A DNA stretch of 61,179 nucleotides from Streptomyces sp. MUM 178J (GCF_022414575.1 NZ_JADWYQ010000039.1:1-61179), one strand, 5' to 3'. Positions 36,277 through 44,855 are shown, counted from the first letter of the stretch. Made by a program: numbers and translations. Notes: generated by a model from the sequence alone, not told the origin.

Positions 36277-37842
36277 ATGGTTAACGCAGCGGGCGGCGGC
36301 GGTGGGGGCGGCGGTACGCCGTTTGAGGGCATGTCGCATGAGCAGATGTTGGCGTGGCTGGATCAGGCGTCGAGTTTTCATGTGCGGGATGCGGGGGATC
36401 GGCTGGCTCGGGCTGCGGGTGAGATCCGGAATATTGCGTTGCAGTTGAAGTTTCGTCCTGAGCGGGTGGAGTGGCAGGGCGAGGGCTTTGAGGCGTTTGT
36501 GGAGTGGGGCGCGAGTCTGTCGGGTGCGACGTATCGGCTGGCGGATTACAGCGATGAGGCGTCGAAGTGGTTGAAGGAGGCTGCGACGTCGATTGCGGCG
36601 GCGCAGTCGGGGATTCCTCGGTATACGTCGAAGGGGTCGGCGCAGGAGAGTCTGGATGCGGCGAAGGCGTATCGGAACGATCCTGATTCGAGGTTGGTGC
36701 AGGAGAAGGCTGAGGCGGCGTTGGCGGCGTCGCAGGAGAGTCAGCGTCTTGAGGCGGCTGCGGAGATGCGGAAGTTGTCGCAGTCGTATCAGCAGTCGTC
36801 GTCGCAGATGGCGAAGCAGGAGGTGCCGACGTTCCAGCCACCGCCGGACCGCTTCGTGCCGGACAGTGACCAGGGCATCGATTGGGGCTCCGAAGGTCTC
36901 TCACGTAGTGGTGGAGCCGGGGCATACGGCGGTTCCGGGGGCGGCTCGCACGCTCAACCATCCAGTGGGAGCACACCCGTCACTTCAGGAGCTTCTTCAC
37001 CTGAGATCACGTCTGCCAGCGATTATGTGCGGCCGGAGGTGTCGAGTACTGCGTCGTCGCCGTCGCCGGTGTCGTTGGGGATTGACAGTGTGGCTGTGCC
37101 GCAGCAGTCGGCTCCGTCTGCTCCTGCTGTGTCGCCGACCCCTCCTGTTACGGGTCGGTCTGATGTGACTGCGCCGCCATTGGTGGCGGGTGCGCCGCCT
37201 GTGGTGGGTGGTGGGTCTGTGAAGTCGCAGGGTGGTGGTGCTGGTGGTCTGCGTCCTGGTGTCGGTGGTGGTCGTGGCCCTGTTGCGCCTGTGACGGGTC
37301 AGCAGGTGGGCGGCACTGGTTCGGCTGGCCCTGGGGGCCGGGTGTCGCGTGAGGGTGTGGTGGGTGGTCGTCCGGTGCCACCTGCGCAGTCCGGTCGTGG
37401 GGCGACGGGGTTGCCGCGGGGGACGGTGATTGGTGCGGAGTCGGGTGTGCACGGCGGTCGGCCTCCGATGGCGCATGGCGGCGGGGGTGCGGCTGGCGGC
37501 GGTACCGGTGCGGGCCAGAGTGGTGTGGTCGGCGGTCGCCGTCTTGCCGGTGAGACCGGCGGGGTTGTCGGTGGTCGTCCGGCGCAGCCGGGTGTGGCGG
37601 CTGGTCGTCCGTTCACGCCTGGTGGTTCCGGTCTGGTGCGCGGCGGCGGTGCTGGTGGTGTGTCGGGTGGCGGGGTCGGTCAGTCGGCGGGGATGCGTGG
37701 TGGCATGATGCCTCCGGCTTCGTCCTCGCGGGCCGGATCGCGGCGTGAGGATGCCAACGGGCAGCGGCCGGACTATCTGACTGAGGATGAGGAGACCTGG
37801 CAGCAGAACCAGCGCCGGGTTGCGCCCCCGGTCATCGACTGA
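36277..37842 (+). CDS. WXG100/PPE-like protein with Gly-rich C-terminus
   Basis: 521 residues. A short Gly run is followed by a helical domain (about 18-110) with an internal WQG turn (ERVEWQGEGFEAFVEW), matching helix-turn-helix WXG100-type proteins. A second helical part runs to about 185. The remaining 300 residues are Gly/Pro/Ser/Val-rich with repeated GVVGGRP motifs. The last residues RPDYLTEDEETWQQN and RRVAPPVID look conserved among actinobacterial paralogues. Codon third positions use many T and G, unlike the C-rich neighbours. Likely a substrate or scaffold of a type VII-like system. Confidence 0.78.
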   Translation: MVNAAGGGGGGGGTPFEGMSHEQMLAWLDQASSFHVRDAGDRLARAAGEIRNIALQLKFRPERVEWQGEGFEAFVEWGASLSGATYRLADYSDEASKWLKEAATSIAAAQSGIPRYTSKGSAQESLDAAKAYRNDPDSRLVQEKAEAALAASQESQRLEAAAEMRKLSQSYQQSSSQMAKQEVPTFQPPPDRFVPDSDQGIDWGSEGLSRSGGAGAYGGSGGGSHAQPSSGSTPVTSGASSPEITSASDYVRPEVSSTASSPSPVSLGIDSVAVPQQSAPSAPAVSPTPPVTGRSDVTAPPLVAGAPPVVGGGSVKSQGGGAGGLRPGVGGGRGPVAPVTGQQVGGTGSAGPGGRVSREGVVGGRPVPPAQSGRGATGLPRGTVIGAESGVHGGRPPMAHGGGGAAGGGTGAGQSGVVGGRRLAGETGGVVGGRPAQPGVAAGRPFTPGGSGLVRGGGAGGVSGGGVGQSAGMRGGMMPPASSSRAGSRREDANGQRPDYLTEDEETWQQNQRRVAPPVID

Positions 37843-37874
37843 GCCCCAGAGAGAGGCGAGCGAAGAGGATGCGT

Positions 37875-39104
37875 ATGCCTGCCGGTACTGGTCGGGCCCG
37901 TGGTCGGGCTGTGGTTTCTGCGGTCTTGGGGCTGGTGCTGGCAGGCGTCGCGGCCACGCCTGCGCATGCGGAGTCGATCCGTTCCCAGCAGTGGCATCTC
38001 GATGCCATGGGGGCCGAGGACATCTGGAAGATCAGCACCGGCAAGGGTGTCACCGTCGCAGTCATCGACAGCGGAGTCGATGCCGACAATGGGGACCTGC
38101 GCGGCCAGGTGCTTGAGGGGCTGGACTTGGCTCCCAAGTCAGATGGTGACGAGCGCACGGACTACGACGGCCATGGCACCGCCATGGCCGGTCTGATCGC
38201 CGGGACGGGCAAGAGCGGCAACGGAGACGGTGCGTTCGGTTTGGCCCCAGGATCCAAGATCCTCCCCATCCGGATGCCTGAGTCGGGCAATCTGGCCAAC
38301 CAGGCCGAAGGAAACGAACAATTCAACACCTACGCGCCCAAGGCCATTCGCTATGCAGCCGACAATGGTGCCGAGGTCATCAACGTCTCGATGGCGGTTC
38401 GGGAGGGTTCTCCTCAGCTGACAGAGGCTGTGAAGTACGCTCTCAACAAAGGGGCTCTGCTCTTCGCAGGGACTGGCAACGATGGGCATAATGGGCTCGT
38501 ATATCCTGCTGCGACGCCTGGTGTTGTTGGCGTAAGTGCCCTAGATCAGAAGCTGCAGAAGACTAAGGAGTCGCAGTACGGGCCTCAGGTCGACGTATCG
38601 GCCCCCGGTGTCGACATGGTCCACGCCTGCGGCGACAGCGAGAGTGGCCTGTGCAAGTCGAGAGGCACCAGTGACGCCACAGCCATCGCCTCCGCCACCG
38701 CCGCGCTCATCTGGTCCAAGCATCCCGAGTGGACCAACAATCAGGTCCTCCGGGTGATCCTCAATACCGTAAGTGGCCCCACCAGCGGCAGCGAGCGCAA
38801 CGACCACATCGGGTACGGGGCTGTCCGTCCTCTGCGTGCGCTGCAGGAGCCCGGAGACCCGGGGCCCGCCGACGAGTATCCGCTGCCGGACCTCGCCGTA
38901 GCCCAGTCGCCGTCGCCGGCTCCGGACCCCTCCAAGCCGACCGCTGGCTCAGGGCCCGACGACGGTAAGACGGAGGCGGCAGCCCCGACCGCTGATGGCA
39001 GCGGTGGCTCCAACACCGGACTGTGGATCGGGCTCGGCGTCGGTGCGGCTGTGATCATCGGAGCTGCCGTCGCCGTTTCCCTCGCGCGCCGTCGGCAGCG
39101 ATGA
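37875..39104 (+). CDS. Mycosin-type S8 serine protease (type VII secretion-associated)
   Basis: 409 residues from the ATG at 37875, which has AGAGG 6 nt upstream; the ATG at 37869 lies directly on that box. A signal peptide ends at ATPAHA. Subtilisin triad: Asp65 (VAVIDSGVD), His100 (DGHGTAMAG), Ser266 (RGTSDATAIAS). N-terminal WHLDAMGAEDIWKIS is typical of mycosins. A Pro-rich linker leads to one C-terminal helix (about 380-402) and an Arg tail. It should be membrane-bound, with its protease domain outside. No EccB/C/D/E genes are in the window. Confidence 0.92.
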   Translation: MPAGTGRARGRAVVSAVLGLVLAGVAATPAHAESIRSQQWHLDAMGAEDIWKISTGKGVTVAVIDSGVDADNGDLRGQVLEGLDLAPKSDGDERTDYDGHGTAMAGLIAGTGKSGNGDGAFGLAPGSKILPIRMPESGNLANQAEGNEQFNTYAPKAIRYAADNGAEVINVSMAVREGSPQLTEAVKYALNKGALLFAGTGNDGHNGLVYPAATPGVVGVSALDQKLQKTKESQYGPQVDVSAPGVDMVHACGDSESGLCKSRGTSDATAIASATAALIWSKHPEWTNNQVLRVILNTVSGPTSGSERNDHIGYGAVRPLRALQEPGDPGPADEYPLPDLAVAQSPSPAPDPSKPTAGSGPDDGKTEAAAPTADGSGGSNTGLWIGLGVGAAVIIGAAVAVSLARRRQR

Positions 39105-39189
39105 CTATTCGGCAGCGATGATTATTGCGGAGCCGGACCGTCAACACCTGCGGAAGGGATGAAAGCCACACCACGCAGGGAGACCCGTC

Positions 39190-39663
39190 ATGCAGAAGAT
39201 CAAGACCTTTCTCTGGTTCGACAAGCAGGCCGAGGAAGCCGTCGCGCACTACACGTCGATCTTCGGCGACTCGAGGGTCGTCACCGTGGCGCGGTACGGG
39301 GAGGCCGGGCCGGGGGAGCCCGGGTCGGTGATGACCATCGAGTTCGAGCTGGCGGGGCAGCGGTTCGTCGCGCTCAACGGCGGGCCGGAGTTCACCTTCA
39401 ACGAGGCGATCTCCCTGTCCGTGGACTGCGAGTCACAGGACGAGGTCGACAGGTACTGGGCCGCTCTCACCGAGGGCGGGGAGGAAGGGCCCTGCGGGTG
39501 GCTCAAGGACAAGTACGGGCTGTCCTGGCAGATCAACCCGAGGATTCTGGGCGAGCTGCTGAGTGACCCCGACCGAGCCAAGGCGGATCGGGTCATGCAG
39601 GCCATGCTCGGGATGAAGAAGATCGACATTCAGGGGCTGAAGGACGCCTACGAGGCGGGTTGA
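39190..39663 (+). CDS. VOC superfamily protein (PhnB-like)
   Basis: 157 residues with GGGAGA upstream. The start MQKIKTFLWFDKQAEEAVAH and VARYGEAGPGEPGSVMTIEF are typical of the PhnB / 3-demethylubiquinone methyltransferase-like glyoxalase group. Also seen: ALNGGPEFTFNEAISL and WLKDKYGLSWQINP. Despite old annotations these are not methyltransferases; the function is unknown. Monocistronic. Confidence 0.9.
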   Translation: MQKIKTFLWFDKQAEEAVAHYTSIFGDSRVVTVARYGEAGPGEPGSVMTIEFELAGQRFVALNGGPEFTFNEAISLSVDCESQDEVDRYWAALTEGGEEGPCGWLKDKYGLSWQINPRILGELLSDPDRAKADRVMQAMLGMKKIDIQGLKDAYEAG

Positions 39664-39720
39664 GCGGGTGGCGCCCCCGGCCAGGGGTGACGTGTGTCGG
39701 CCGGGGGCTCTCGTGCGTCG

Positions 39721-39897
39721 TCAGCGGGTGAGGCCCGAGAGGAACGCGTCCCAGGCCGAAGGGCTTATCTCGACCACGTAGCGGTGGCCGGTCTTGGTGT
39801 CCGCGACCGCGATGGCGCCGGGAGTCGGAGCCACCGACACGCAGTCGTCGGTGCTGTAGCTGGATGTGCGGAACTCCACTCCGTGGAACGTCGTCAT
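39721..39897 (-). CDS. DUF397 protein
   Basis: 58 residues from the ATG at 39897. The family pattern is visible: FRTSSYSTDDCVSVA, IAVADTK and SPSAWDAFLSGL. Such small proteins pair with DUF5753 helix-turn-helix regulators in the WhiJ/AbaA-like loci of streptomycetes. Its start overlaps the stop of the upstream DUF5753 gene (ATGA). Confidence 0.92.
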   Translation of the reverse strand: MTTFHGVEFRTSSYSTDDCVSVAPTPGAIAVADTKTGHRYVVEISPSAWDAFLSGLTR

Positions 39898-40580
39898 GTC
39901 GCCTCCCCAAGAAGCTCTGCGATATGCGAACGCGACCGGCTCGGAGGCCATGCCAGGCTGACGAGGTCCGCGAACGTGCTGTGCATGGTGGCCATGTCGT
40001 CGAGTCGCGTCGAGTATGAGCCTCCCATGATCGACTCACAGTAGCCAACGGCTTTACGGGCCAACTCGGCTTCCCTGTCCGGCTCCTTGGCGAATGCCCA
40101 CAAGGAGAATTGCGAGGCGAACTGAGGCGGGACCGTGTGGAAGGGGAGGATCTGCACGGACAGTGACTGGATGTCCGTCATGGCGAGCAGCCTTCGGAGC
40201 TGTTTCCGGTGTGCCTCGACGGCGTCCAGCCCGGGGGCGTGCGCCAGTGACTGCTCGCCGAGGACGAACGCTGCTCGCACTTCGCCTCGTCGCGCCCGCT
40301 CAAGGAAGGAGACGGCGCGCGCGGACTTCATGAGGGCCCGTCGTCTGAGCTCATGGTCGGGCAGCCGGGGGAGCGCGGCGCGGATGACGTGCATGCCGTA
40401 CTCAGGGTCTTGGAGCAGACCGGGGACGGTCAGCAGCGAGTAGGAGCGCAACGACGAGGCGTGGGCGTCCAGGGCGGCCAGGCGCTCGATGTTCGGGCCG
40501 CCGTAGGCGGTCTGCTCGACCCGGCCCTGGCCGCTCTGGTCCGGTGCCCGCAGCAAGCCGATCAGTTCTTCCGTGCGCAT
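39894..40580 (-). CDS. DUF5753 protein lacking the usual N-terminal XRE domain
   Basis: 228 residues. From about residue 38 the DUF5753 pattern is complete: ASSLRSYSLLTVPGLLQDPEY, RRALMKSARAVSFLER, LSVQILPFHTVPPQFASQFSLW. Normal family members start with a 60-70 residue XRE helix-turn-helix that is absent here; the protein begins in the linker (MRTEELIGLLRAPD). Upstream on the same strand to 40750 there is no HTH in any frame. It is coupled to the DUF397 gene. It may act through protein binding, or be a truncated regulator. Confidence 0.85.
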   Translation of the reverse strand: MRTEELIGLLRAPDQSGQGRVEQTAYGGPNIERLAALDAHASSLRSYSLLTVPGLLQDPEYGMHVIRAALPRLPDHELRRRALMKSARAVSFLERARRGEVRAAFVLGEQSLAHAPGLDAVEAHRKQLRRLLAMTDIQSLSVQILPFHTVPPQFASQFSLWAFAKEPDREAELARKAVGYCESIMGGSYSTRLDDMATMHSTFADLVSLAWPPSRSRSHIAELLGEAT

Positions 40581-40619
40581 GCGCAGCCCCTCGACCCCCT
40601 GTCATCTCCCATGACGCAG

Positions 40620-40659
40620 GTCACACTACATTTGGTGACGGGGTGATCACTAGTTGATC
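40620..40659. promoter_or_regulatory. Two dyads upstream of the DUF5753 gene
   Basis: GTCAC-n10-GTGAC (40620-40639) is followed by GATCA-CTAGT-TGATC (40645-40659). They lie between the divergent DUF5753 gene and MFS gene and could be operators. Confidence 0.4.
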
Positions 40660-40760
40660 GATTGGGGCGGGGCGGAATCGGGCCGACGTCAGCGGTCGTA
40701 CGACCAGCGGACCAGTCGTCGACCGGTCTTGCGACAGGGGTCAACTCAAGTCATGGCTCT

Positions 40761-40766
40761 TACGCT
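40761..40766 (+). promoter_or_regulatory. Probable -10 box of the MFS gene
   Basis: TACGCT ends 7 nt before the ATG at 40774, the leaderless layout. It argues for this start over the ATG at 40753, which lies upstream of the box. Confidence 0.45.
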
Positions 40767-40773
40767 GAGGGCC

Positions 40774-42342
40774 ATGACCGCCCTTGATCCGCGTGACGTC
40801 GAGGTCGCGCCCACCGACCCCGACCCCGGCGCCGACCCCAGCCCCGAGTCCGGGAATGACGGCCCCGGCACCGACCCCGACCTCGACCTCGACCCCGACG
40901 GCCCTGGCGTACGGGGCGGTGTACTCGACAGAACGCACCGGGCCCTCAGCATCGGGATCGTCTCCGTCGTCCTGCTCATCGCCTTCGAGGCGACAGCCGT
41001 CGGTACGGCCATGCCGGTCGCGGCCCATGAGCTGAACGGCGTGTCCCTGTACGCCTTCGCCTTCTCCGCGTACTTCACCACCAGCCTCTTCGCCATGGTC
41101 CTCTCCGGGCAGTGGGCCGACCGCCACGGGCCGCTGCGGCCGTTGGCCGCCGGGATCGCCGCGTTCGGGGCCGGTCTGGTGCTGTCGGGGACGGCGGGGG
41201 CGATGTGGCTGTTCATCGTGGGGAGGGCGGTCCAGGGCTTCGGCGGCGGGCTGGTGATCGTCGCGTTGTACGTGGTCGTCAGCAGGGCCTACTCCGAGCG
41301 GCTGCGACCGGCGCTCATGGCGGCGTTCGCGGCGAGTTGGGTGATCCCGTCGGTTGTAGGGCCGTTGGTGTCCGGGACGGTCACCGAACGGCTGGGCTGG
41401 CGCTGGGTGTTCATCGGGATACCGGTCCTCGTCGTCTTCCCGCTGGTGCTCGCGCTGCCAGCGATCCGGCGGATGGCGTCGGGGCCTGCCGATCCGGAGG
41501 GGCCGCGGCAGGGGTTCGACCGCCGGCGGATCCGGCTGGCGCTCGGGATCTCGCTGGGGGCGGGGCTGCTGCAGTACGCCGGGCAGGACCTGCGCTGGCT
41601 GTCGCTGCTTCCGGCCGCGGCGGGGGCCGTGCTGCTGGCGCCCGCGGCGCTGGGGCTGCTGCCGCGCGGGACGTTCCGGGCGGCGCGCGGGCTGCCGTCT
41701 GTCGTGCTGCTGCGCGGGGTCGCGGCGGGGGCGTTCATCTCGGCGGAGGCGTTCGTGCCGCTGATGCTGGTCACCCGGCGCGGGCTGTCGCCGACGATGG
41801 CCGGTCTGTCGCTCGCGGTGGGCGGGGCGTCGTGGGCGCTCGGCTCGTATGTACAGGCCCGCCCGCGCGTCGAGGCGTACCGGGAGCGGCTGACGGTGCT
41901 GGGGATGGTGTTGGTCGCGGCGGCGATCACTGCCGTGCCGAGTGTGCTGATCGAGTCGGTTCCGGTGTGGACCGTGGGTGTGGCGTGGGCGTTCGGGTGC
42001 TTCGGGATGGGGCTGGTCCTCTCTTCGACCAGCGTGCTGCTGCTGAAGCTGTCCGCCCCGGAGGAGGCGGGCGCCAACTCGGCGGCGCTCCAGATATCGG
42101 ACGGGCTGTCCAACGTCCTGCTCCTCGCCGTGGGCGGCGCGGCCTTCGCGGCGCTGGGCGGCGGCGCGGTGGGCCACGCCGCCGAGACGACCGCGACCGC
42201 GACCGCGACCGCGTCCGCGACCTCGGCCGCGGGCGGTCCGAGCCCGGCGGCCTTCGCCGCCGTGTTCCTGCCGATGGCCGCGGTGGCGCTGGCGGGGGCG
42301 TGGGTGGCGACCCGGTTGAAAACTGCTCCGGTACCAGAATGA
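40774..42342 (+). CDS. MFS drug transporter, DHA2-like
   Basis: 522 residues from the ATG at 40774. About 45 Asp/Pro-rich residues precede the first helix. MFS motifs: motif C-like region GWRWVFIGIPVLVV, motif A SGQWADRHGPLRP in loop 2-3, and VSRAYSERLRPALMA. About 12-14 helices are predicted. Similar proteins export antibiotics or dyes; the substrate is unknown. An Ala/Thr repeat (TATATATASATSA) occurs near residue 475 in an outer loop. Confidence 0.85.
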   Translation: MTALDPRDVEVAPTDPDPGADPSPESGNDGPGTDPDLDLDPDGPGVRGGVLDRTHRALSIGIVSVVLLIAFEATAVGTAMPVAAHELNGVSLYAFAFSAYFTTSLFAMVLSGQWADRHGPLRPLAAGIAAFGAGLVLSGTAGAMWLFIVGRAVQGFGGGLVIVALYVVVSRAYSERLRPALMAAFAASWVIPSVVGPLVSGTVTERLGWRWVFIGIPVLVVFPLVLALPAIRRMASGPADPEGPRQGFDRRRIRLALGISLGAGLLQYAGQDLRWLSLLPAAAGAVLLAPAALGLLPRGTFRAARGLPSVVLLRGVAAGAFISAEAFVPLMLVTRRGLSPTMAGLSLAVGGASWALGSYVQARPRVEAYRERLTVLGMVLVAAAITAVPSVLIESVPVWTVGVAWAFGCFGMGLVLSSTSVLLLKLSAPEEAGANSAALQISDGLSNVLLLAVGGAAFAALGGGAVGHAAETTATATATASATSAAGGPSPAAFAAVFLPMAAVALAGAWVATRLKTAPVPE

Positions 42343-42354
42343 CCCCAAGAGCAG

Positions 42355-42360
42355 TACCGT
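42355..42360 (+). promoter_or_regulatory. Probable -10 box of the toxin-antitoxin operon
   Basis: TACCGT ends 6 nt before the ATG at 42367 and lies 12 nt after the MFS stop codon, the leaderless layout. Confidence 0.5.
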
Positions 42361-42366
42361 GATGGT

Positions 42367-42570
42367 ATGGCAATGAATCTGCGTCTCCGTGATGATCAGC
42401 AAGAGGCCCTCAAGTTGCGCGCCGAGGCGGAGGGCCGCAGCATGCACGCCATAGTGCTCCAGGCGATCGACCGGTATCTGGAGCAGGAGGCCGACCGCGA
42501 GACCGTCCGCCGCCTGGGCGCCAAGTACGCCATGCACCATGCGGAGCTGCTGAAGCGGCTGGGGGAGTAA
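42367..42570 (+). CDS. CopG/Arc-type antitoxin
   Basis: 67 residues. A ribbon-helix-helix pattern: MNLRLRDDQQEALKLRAEAEG, then SMHAIVLQAIDRYLEQE. The C-terminal part should wrap the toxin. The next gene, a Doc toxin, starts directly after its stop (TAA then GTG), so the two are translationally coupled. RHH antitoxins usually repress their own promoter. Confidence 0.88.
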   Translation: MAMNLRLRDDQQEALKLRAEAEGRSMHAIVLQAIDRYLEQEADRETVRRLGAKYAMHHAELLKRLGE

Positions 42571-42954
42571 GTGAAGTACCTGACGGTCCAGGAGGCCCTG
42601 GACCTGGCGGAACTCGCCTGCGGTGGGCAGCACATCGCCGTACGGGACCTGGGCTTGCTCAGCTCCGCTGTGCACCGTCCCCAGTCGCAGATGTTCGGCG
42701 TTGAGGCGTACGCCGACCTGTTCGAGAAAGCCGCCGCCCTCCTGCAGTCACTCGCCGTGAACCATCCACTGGTCGACGGCAACAAGCGCATGGCGTGGAT
42801 GTGCACCGTGGTGTTCCTCGACTTCAACGGCGCGGACATGGTCGCCATCGACCAGGAAGAGGCGTACAAGCTTGTGGTCGAGGTGTCCAGCGGCACCCTG
42901 GAGGATCTGGGGGAGATCACCCGCCGGCTGCGGGCGCTGCACGACGCGATGTGA
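42571..42954 (+). CDS. doc: Doc-type (death-on-curing) Fic-domain toxin
   Basis: 127 residues, GTG start. The Fic/Doc core is NHPLVDGNKRMAW with catalytic His65; Phe of the consensus HPFxxGN is Leu here. Starts MKYLTVQEALDLAE, and QSQMFGVEAYADLFEKA precedes the motif. Doc of phage P1 phosphorylates EF-Tu and stops translation. The size and coupling to an RHH antitoxin fit. A terminator-like hairpin follows at 43003. Confidence 0.93.
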   Translation: MKYLTVQEALDLAELACGGQHIAVRDLGLLSSAVHRPQSQMFGVEAYADLFEKAAALLQSLAVNHPLVDGNKRMAWMCTVVFLDFNGADMVAIDQEEAYKLVVEVSSGTLEDLGEITRRLRALHDAM

Positions 42955-43002
42955 CACGGGTCGCAGTCTGAGGTGCCGGGCTCGTCCCGCCCTTTCGGGT
43001 CG

Positions 43003-43029
43003 CCGGGCCACCGATAGGGTGGCCCGGTT
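43003..43029 (+). terminator. Hairpin after the doc gene
   Basis: Perfect 10-bp stem CCGGGCCACC / GGTGGCCCGG with loop GATAG, followed by TTG. It may terminate the toxin operon. The loop TAGGGT could also be read as a -10 box for the helicase gene. Confidence 0.6.
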
Positions 43030-43061
43030 GTCGTATCTGGACGAGCGTCGAACCGGAGACC

Positions 43062-44855
43062 GTGACTACCACCGCCGCCTCCCACTCACACCATCTCTCG
43101 CCCGCCTTTCCCGGCCGCGCCCCCTGGGGCACGGCCGGCAAGCTGCGTGCCTGGCAGCAGGGGGCGATGGAGAAGTACATCCAGGAGCAGCCGCGTGACT
43201 TCCTCGCGGTTGCGACGCCCGGCGCCGGAAAGACCACCTTCGCGTTGACGCTCGCGTCGTGGCTGCTGCACCACCATGTGGTGCAGCAGGTGACCGTCGT
43301 GGCCCCGACCGAGCATCTGAAGAAGCAGTGGGCCGCGGCCGCCGCGCGGATAGGCATCAAGCTGGATCCGGACTACAGCGCGGGTCCGCTGAGCAAGGAG
43401 TACCACGGCGTCGCGGTGACGTACGCGGGCGTGGGGGTGCGGCCCATGCTGCACCGCAACCGCAGCGAGCAGCGTAAGACGCTGGTCATCCTGGACGAGA
43501 TCCACCACGCCGGCGACTCCAAGTCGTGGGGCGAGGCGTGTCTGGAGGCGTTCGAGCCCGCGACCCGGCGGCTGGCGCTCACCGGTACGCCCTTCCGGTC
43601 GGACACCAATCCCATCCCCTTCGTGACGTACGAGGAGGGGAACGACGGCATCCGGCGGTCGGCCGCCGACTACACATACGGATACGGCAACGCCCTCGCC
43701 GACGGCGTCGTGCGGCCGGTCATCTTTATGAGCTACAGCGGCAATATGCGCTGGCGCACCAAGGCGGGCGACGAGATCGCCGCGCGGCTCGGCGAGCCGA
43801 TGACGAAGGACGCCGTCTCGCAGGCGTGGCGCACCGCGCTCGATCCGCGCGGCGAGTGGATGCCCAATGTGCTGCGCGCCGCCGACCAGCGGCTGACGGA
43901 GGTCCGGAAAGCCGTCCCGGACGCGGGCGGCCTGGTCATCGCGAGCGACCAGGACCAGGCGCGTGCGTACGCCAAGCTGATCCGTGAGATCACGGGGACG
44001 AAGGCGACCGTCGTGCTCTCCGACGACGCGGGCGCGTCGAAGCGGATCGACGAGTTCAGCGATGGCGGCGAGCGCTGGATGGTCGCCGTCCGGATGGTGT
44101 CGGAGGGCGTCGACGTACCGCGTCTCGCGGTCGGGGTGTATGCGACGACCATCTCGACCCCGCTGTTCTTCGCGCAGGCCGTCGGCCGTTTCGTACGGTC
44201 CCGGCGGCGCGGCGAGACCGCGTCCGTCTTCCTGCCCACGATCCCCATGCTGCTCGGTTTCGCCAATGAGATGGAGGTGGAGCGCGACCACGTCCTGGAC
44301 CGTCCGAAGAAGGACGGCGAGGAGGACCCGTACGCCGAGTCCGAGAAGGAGATGGACGAGGCGAACAAGCAGCAGGACGAGGACACCGGCGAGCAGGACA
44401 TGCTGCCGTTCGAGGCGCTGGAGTCCGACGCGGTCTTCGACCGGGTGATGTACAACGGCGCGGAGTTCGGCATGCAGGCGCATCCGGGCAGCGAGGAGGA
44501 GCAGGACTACCTCGGCATTCCCGGGCTGCTGGAGCCGGACCAGGTGCAGTTGCTGCTGCAGAAGCGGCAGGCGCGGCAGATCGCGCACAGCCGCAAGAAG
44601 CCGGACTCGGAGGCGGATCTGCTGGAGCTGCCGGCCGAGCGGCGACCGGTGGTCTCGCACAAGGAGCTGCTGGAGCTGCGGAAGCAGCTCAACACGATGG
44701 TTGGCGCGTATGCCCACCAGAGCGGCAAGCCGCACGGAGTGATCCACAACGAGCTGCGGCGGGTGTGCGGCGGGCCGCCGAGCGCCGAGGCGACGGCGGG
44801 GCAGATCCGGGAGCGGATCAAGAAGGTCCAGGAGTGGGCCACCCGTATGCGGTAG
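43062..44855 (+). CDS. SF2 DEAD/DEAH-box helicase
   Basis: 597 residues, GTG start after GGAG. Walker A TPGAGKTTF near residue 52, motif II DEIHHAG, motif III TGTPFRSD, and C-terminal motifs VSEGVDVPRLAVGVY and AVGRFVRSRR. The C-terminal 200 residues are acidic, then basic, with no named domain. It belongs to the UvrB/RES-type restriction-like helicase group, and the substrate is unknown. No nuclease or methylase is adjacent, so a defence role is not supported. Confidence 0.88.
   Translation: MTTTAASHSHHLSPAFPGRAPWGTAGKLRAWQQGAMEKYIQEQPRDFLAVATPGAGKTTFALTLASWLLHHHVVQQVTVVAPTEHLKKQWAAAAARIGIKLDPDYSAGPLSKEYHGVAVTYAGVGVRPMLHRNRSEQRKTLVILDEIHHAGDSKSWGEACLEAFEPATRRLALTGTPFRSDTNPIPFVTYEEGNDGIRRSAADYTYGYGNALADGVVRPVIFMSYSGNMRWRTKAGDEIAARLGEPMTKDAVSQAWRTALDPRGEWMPNVLRAADQRLTEVRKAVPDAGGLVIASDQDQARAYAKLIREITGTKATVVLSDDAGASKRIDEFSDGGERWMVAVRMVSEGVDVPRLAVGVYATTISTPLFFAQAVGRFVRSRRRGETASVFLPTIPMLLGFANEMEVERDHVLDRPKKDGEEDPYAESEKEMDEANKQQDEDTGEQDMLPFEALESDAVFDRVMYNGAEFGMQAHPGSEEEQDYLGIPGLLEPDQVQLLLQKRQARQIAHSRKKPDSEADLLELPAERRPVVSHKELLELRKQLNTMVGAYAHQSGKPHGVIHNELRRVCGGPPSAEATAGQIRERIKKVQEWATRMR

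Noticed and set aside
43062..44855. Helicase as part of a phage-defence island with the adjacent Doc pair
   Set aside because: No nuclease, methylase or other defence gene is linked, and the genes have separate signals. Proximity alone is not enough.
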